In this document: one piece after another, positions 14,996-18,635 of the stretch
Layout of the letters: every line of letters starts with the position of its first letter
How positions within the stretch are numbered: the first letter of the stretch is position 1
Origin: Pseudomonadota bacterium
GTDB taxonomy: Bacteria; Pseudomonadota; Gammaproteobacteria; Burkholderiales; Ferrovaceae
DNA: 18,635 bases
Direction: 5' to 3'
Assembly (NCBI GenBank): GCA_021804345.1
Contig: JAJZHV010000002.1
Location: 1 to 18,635 of the forward strand
Translations under genes and position numbers: made by a program
Notes under the pieces: generated by a model
The model's input: only the letters and a program-made list of their open reading frames with translations
Databases searched by the model: none
Told to the model about the DNA's origin: nothing

Positions 14996-17218
14996 ATGAT
15001 CACCACAAAGCCTGCTTTTCGCGCGCTGCTCCTGGGGGGGGTAATCTTGCTCTCTAGCGCCCACCTGCGCGCAGAAACCATGGCCCCGGAGGGCTACACG
15101 GGCGCCATCAACACGCCCACGGCCGAGGTGCTGCCTCTGGGGTCCATGAATCTAAGCTACACCAACAACATCCCCGAATGGACGCGGCAATACCCCGGCG
15201 TGGGGTTTTTTGGCGGCACTACCCTAGGCTTTGGACCCCTGCCGGGACTTGAAATCGTGGGCCGCTTGGTCAACGATGGCAACACCAACTGCGACCAGTT
15301 TTTGCCCGGTTGTCAGTCGCGCTCGCGGGACCTGTCGGCGGGCGCCAAGTACGAATTGCCCTGGCTGCTGCCCCTGGATACCCACTTGGCCGTGGGGGGC
15401 ACCGACTTGGCTGGCTCGGCCCGAAACTTTAGCCAGCAATATGCCGTGTTGACCTCTAACGGTTTGAAGGGCCTAGACTTGAGCCTTGGGCTTTCCCGGA
15501 GAATCTCTACTGCCGCTTTGATGAACGGGGTGTTTGGCAGCGCCGTTTACCATCTGAACGATTATTTCAGTCTGATTGCCGAACGGGACACCCAAGAATA
15601 CCGGGTGGGGGGCTCCTTTGTCTATGCCCTGGCCAATGGCCTGGAGCTACAGCTGGGGCTCAGTCGTAAGGTCACCAACAACCTGCCCACCCAGATCAAC
15701 CAAACTAACCTAGGGCTGACCTATCTGTTTGGCGGCAAGGTGGAAGCCCCGCCCGGGCCCACCTTCGCCCTACCTGGAGAACCCGACGGTGTTGCCCTGC
15801 CCCAGGGCAGCTCCAGCGCCCAGACGACCTCCGGGGCCACAGCATCCGAGACCACGCCCGGCGCCGGGCGCCAGGATCCCTCTCTGGCTGGGTTGCGTTC
15901 CCCCAGCCCTCAGGGCGGCCCATCACCCCTCCCCGCCGCACCGGCTGCGCCCGCGCCGAGCGATCAGGACCAGGCCGAAGCCATTGCCGAGGCCCTGGCC
16001 AAACAGGGCTTTGGTCATATCCATGTGGCCCGGCTCGACACTCCGGGCTGGTGGATCAAGGCCGAATCCATTGGCTGGCGCAAAAACCAGTTGGACGGCA
16101 TCGGTGTGGCCATTGGTGTGCTCTTGAAGCAGCCCCTGAACCCGGAAGACCGCGTGGTGATCACCCTGACCTACCTGCAACGGGAAACCCTGACGGCCTC
16201 TTCCACCCTGGAATGCTTACGGCGTTTCAAGCTGGGGGATGATTACTGCAACGGCGACCAAACCCTGGATCTGTCCAATGGCAAAACCCACCCGGACATG
16301 GCCCCGGCCCAATGGCTGGTGACGGATGGCGAACCCACGCGCTTTCACCCCCAATTTGAATTCAAACCCGCCTTCAACTATGTGGTGGGCAATGAGTACG
16401 GCCTGTACAACTATTCCGTGGGTTTATCCTCGGGCTGGGAAGTGGAACTGGCCAAGGGGCTGTTGTGGAGCGGCGCCTATCTCACCCCCCTGTCCAACAG
16501 CAGCCAATACACCGCCCAGGGCGTGTTCTACAACAACCGCATCACCAACCGCTTTGCCAGCAATTACCTGTCCTATACTCAGGAGGTGCTGGAGCGCACC
16601 TGGGTGGAGCTTAGTGCCGGTTACGAAAACCAGTTGACCCCGGGCATGCAAAACGAAACCGACCCGGGGGCGCAACTGGAAGTGGACTGGTTAAGCCCCA
16701 ATGGACGCACCCGCCTGCAATCGGTGGTGGGGGACTATCACAGCAACCTGCCCAATGTGAGTCACACCCCGGCCTATCTGAGCGGGCGTTACAGTATTTT
16801 GCCCGGGCTCTGGTCGCTGGATCTCACCGGTGGCAAATTCTATAACGGCGATCGGGGGGCTGAACTGGCCAGCAACCACTGGTTTGGTGACTATCGGGTG
16901 CAGTTTTATTACCGCAAGTCGGGCAACACCACCTTCATGCCCACCGCCCAGTTCATGGGTTTTGACCTGTTCTTCCCGCTGGGGCCCAAACAGTCTTATG
17001 CCGTGGGACCCGTGACCTTCCGTGGCGGAGACCACACGGCCATGGGGTTGCAGACCACCATCCACCAGGGGAATAACAACATCACCACCGGCTATGGGGT
17101 GGAAACCACCCACGACCATGGGCTGTATCGTGACATTCTGGACTTTGACCGCGCCGGGGTAGAAGACCTGTGGGCCAATATCGCCCGGGTACGTGAAGCA
17201 ATCAAGGAGGTGCAATAA
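14996..17218 (+). CDS. yjbH: YjbH-family exopolysaccharide outer-membrane protein
   Basis: A 740-residue protein of the YjbH/GfcD family, needed for exopolysaccharide or group 4 capsule secretion. It has a signal peptide (about 1-26, ending AHLRA) and a first beta-rich part (about 27-247) starting PEGYTGAINTPTAEVLPLGS and GFFGGTTLGFGPLPGLEIVG. A flexible Pro/Ser/Ala linker (about 248-322) and a second beta-rich part follow, with TYLQRETLTASST, HPQFEFKPAF and NHWFGDYRVQFYYRKSG. It ends in a short non-barrel tail. The frame is open back to 14753 inside the Wzz gene. The ATG at 14996 is chosen because it starts the signal peptide and has GAGGAAA directly upstream. It begins one base after the Wzz stop. 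The Pro-rich linker appears long; whether it is specific to this lineage is unknown. Confidence 0.9.
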   Translation: MITTKPAFRALLLGGVILLSSAHLRAETMAPEGYTGAINTPTAEVLPLGSMNLSYTNNIPEWTRQYPGVGFFGGTTLGFGPLPGLEIVGRLVNDGNTNCDQFLPGCQSRSRDLSAGAKYELPWLLPLDTHLAVGGTDLAGSARNFSQQYAVLTSNGLKGLDLSLGLSRRISTAALMNGVFGSAVYHLNDYFSLIAERDTQEYRVGGSFVYALANGLELQLGLSRKVTNNLPTQINQTNLGLTYLFGGKVEAPPGPTFALPGEPDGVALPQGSSSAQTTSGATASETTPGAGRQDPSLAGLRSPSPQGGPSPLPAAPAAPAPSDQDQAEAIAEALAKQGFGHIHVARLDTPGWWIKAESIGWRKNQLDGIGVAIGVLLKQPLNPEDRVVITLTYLQRETLTASSTLECLRRFKLGDDYCNGDQTLDLSNGKTHPDMAPAQWLVTDGEPTRFHPQFEFKPAFNYVVGNEYGLYNYSVGLSSGWEVELAKGLLWSGAYLTPLSNSSQYTAQGVFYNNRITNRFASNYLSYTQEVLERTWVELSAGYENQLTPGMQNETDPGAQLEVDWLSPNGRTRLQSVVGDYHSNLPNVSHTPAYLSGRYSILPGLWSLDLTGGKFYNGDRGAELASNHWFGDYRVQFYYRKSGNTTFMPTAQFMGFDLFFPLGPKQSYAVGPVTFRGGDHTAMGLQTTIHQGNNNITTGYGVETTHDHGLYRDILDFDRAGVEDLWANIARVREAIKEVQ

Positions 17219-17220
17219 GC

Positions 17221-17631
17221 ATGTACACAAAATCCGTTCTGACACTGACCGAGGCCCGCACCATTCTCGAGGCGGCCCGATCCAAGGCCCTAGAACAACA
17301 GTGGAACGTGGTCATCACCATCGTGGATGATGGCGGACATCTGCTGGTGCTGGAGCGCATGGATGACACCCAACTGGGTTCCATTCAGGTATCTCAGGAA
17401 AAAGCCCGCACCGCGCTGCTGTTTCGCCGTCCCAGCAAAATGCTGGAGGACACCATCCTAGACGGTCGAGTGCATATGCTCGCGCTTCCCGGTGCCACCC
17501 CGGTGGAAGGGGGTTTACCTCTGCTGGTGGCAGGACGACTGGTGGGAGCCATTGGCGTCTCGGGGGTCAAATCCTCGGAAGATGGCCAGGTGGCTCAGGC
17601 AGGGGCCGACTTCGCAGCCACCCTGGTGTAA
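17221..17631 (+). CDS. GlcG/HbpS-family heme-binding-like protein
   Basis: A 136-residue single-domain protein of the GlcG/HbpS fold (formerly DUF336). Typical segments are LTLTEARTILEAARSKALEQ, NVVITIVDDGGHLLVLERMD, SQEKARTALLF and the Gly-rich end GGLPLLVAGRLVGAIGVSG. Some family members bind heme or degradation products; many lack a known role. There is no signal peptide, so it should be cytoplasmic. It starts two bases after the yjbH stop, with AAGGAGGTG ahead of the ATG, so it is co-transcribed with the polysaccharide genes. Its function in that setting is unknown. Confidence 0.88.
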   Translation: MYTKSVLTLTEARTILEAARSKALEQQWNVVITIVDDGGHLLVLERMDDTQLGSIQVSQEKARTALLFRRPSKMLEDTILDGRVHMLALPGATPVEGGLPLLVAGRLVGAIGVSGVKSSEDGQVAQAGADFAATLV

Positions 17632-17640
17632 CTCCCAGCC

Positions 17641-18635
17641 TTGCGCTGGAGCCTTTTTTGCCGGGTAGTGGACCACTTCGGCGATGCCGGGGTCGCCTGG
17701 CGTCTGGCCCGGCAGTTGCGCCACGAAGTGGGGGCTGAAGTCTTTCTGTATCTGGACCATTTGCCCACCCTGGCCGCCCTGGTGCCCACCTGTGACGTCA
17801 GCGCTCCGGCACAAGAACTGGAGGGCGTTTGGGTGGTACGCTGGGATCCACTCCTGCGCCCTCTAGCGTACACTCAGGTGGTGCTAGAAACCTTCGGTTG
17901 TGAGGTGCCTCCCGATGCTCTGCAAGCCATGGCTCGGCAGCATCCCGCACCGGTCTGGATCAACCTAGAATATCTGAGTGCAGAACCCTGGGTAGAGCAC
18001 TGCCACAGGCTACCCTCCCCCCATCCCCGTCTGCCTCTTACACGGTATTTTTTCTTTCCCGGCTTTACCCCCCACACGGGCGGATTGTTGCGCGAAGCAT
18101 CGCTTCTGGCACAGCGCGACCGGTTCCAGAACGATCCTTTGGCAATCGAAAACTTTTGGCACAGGCTGCATTGCCCTGCACCCAGCACAGAGACCACGGT
18201 CATCAGCCTGTTTGGGTATGATGGCCGTGAACTGCCCAAACTGCTGCACGCCTGGCATGATGGCCCAATGCCCATTCGCTGCCTGATTCCGGCAGCGGAC
18301 GGTCTGGCACCTGGAGCCCTGGCGTTTTTGCAGCAACAAAGCGGCTCCCGGGCTGAAATCCTGGGTCCCGCCCCCCAGGATCTGCCTCAAGTGGCCCCGC
18401 GCGGGGGCCTGCAGCGCTGGGGCGCCCTGGAATGGGTTGTCCTCCCGTTTCTGGCACAACCGGATTACGATCCGTTGCTCTGGGCTTGCCATTTCAACCT
18501 GGTTCGGGGTGAAGACTCCTTTGTGCGTGCCCAATGGGCAGCGCGTCCGTTGCTTTGGCAGATCTACCCGCAACCCGAGGAGGCCCACTGGATCAAGCTG
18601 GAGGCATTTTTAGATCGCTATCTGGCGGGTTTGCC
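17641..18635 (+). CDS. earP: EF-P arginine rhamnosyltransferase EarP (3' end outside window)
   Basis: The first 331 residues of EarP, which transfers rhamnose from dTDP-L-rhamnose to an arginine of elongation factor P so that polyproline stretches are translated efficiently. The N-terminus MRWSLFCRVVDHFGDAGVAW carries the two family Asp residues (D11 and D15). Further family marks are VWINLEYLSAEPWVE, FFFPGFTPHTGGLLRE and FNLVRGEDSFVRAQWA, whose Glu (about 291) is in the active site, then WQIYPQPEEAHWIKLEAFL. The frame is open to the last base. The TTG at 17641 is the only suitable start: it is nine bases after the GlcG stop in the same frame, and it gives the family's exact N-terminus. No clear Shine-Dalgarno sequence is present, so translation may depend on coupling. 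The efp gene often follows earP. Confidence 0.93.
   Translation, partial: MRWSLFCRVVDHFGDAGVAWRLARQLRHEVGAEVFLYLDHLPTLAALVPTCDVSAPAQELEGVWVVRWDPLLRPLAYTQVVLETFGCEVPPDALQAMARQHPAPVWINLEYLSAEPWVEHCHRLPSPHPRLPLTRYFFFPGFTPHTGGLLREASLLAQRDRFQNDPLAIENFWHRLHCPAPSTETTVISLFGYDGRELPKLLHAWHDGPMPIRCLIPAADGLAPGALAFLQQQSGSRAEILGPAPQDLPQVAPRGGLQRWGALEWVVLPFLAQPDYDPLLWACHFNLVRGEDSFVRAQWAARPLLWQIYPQPEEAHWIKLEAFLDRYLAGL

Noticed and set aside
18010..18588. Minus-strand open frame of 192 codons at the right end
   Set aside because: It is antisense to earP, whose motifs are unmistakable in the plus frame.

Overview
The window looks like chromosomal DNA of a Gram-negative bacterium, most likely a betaproteobacterium. 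It encodes outer-membrane proteins, a TonB/ExbBD energy-transduction set and Wza/YjbH-type polysaccharide export proteins. It also holds the start of earP, the EF-P arginine rhamnosyltransferase found mainly in Betaproteobacteria and some Gammaproteobacteria. The species cannot be fixed from the sequence alone. Nearly all of it is coding; no tRNA, rRNA, CRISPR array, insertion sequence or phage gene was seen.

Left part (1-2422): the 3' end of an MFS transporter converges on a small spermidine-synthase-like methyltransferase-fold gene. Divergent from that gene, across a spacer with a very strong perfect hairpin, is a two-gene membrane-protein operon: a DUF202 protein and a four-repeat DUF347/COG4705 protein.

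Middle part (2534-9696, all on the minus strand): this reads as one transport-and-sensing module. An OmpR-family response regulator and its histidine kinase come first. A candidate terminator and a control region follow. Then comes a run of TonB-dependent receptor, cytochrome b561, PepSY protein, ExbB, ExbD and TonB. The likely job is regulated, energised uptake of a metal complex or similar ligand, perhaps with a reduction step at the inner membrane. The kinase gene carries an in-frame TAA between its F and G2 ATP-binding boxes, while the rest of the catalytic domain stays intact in the same frame downstream.

Right part (9945-18635, all on the plus strand): phosphoglucomutase is followed, after a terminator-like hairpin, by a tight cluster. 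It holds a Wza-like SLBB export protein, an unusually short Wzz-like chain-length protein (ATGA overlap), a YjbH outer-membrane protein and a GlcG/HbpS-family protein. It then runs into earP from a TTG start nine bases after the previous stop. Phosphoglucomutase links hexose phosphate to nucleotide-sugar supply for the exopolysaccharide; the export, length-control and YjbH proteins would move it out of the cell. No glycosyltransferase, flippase or polymerase is present, so the assembly genes must lie elsewhere. The earP gene is cut by the window end.
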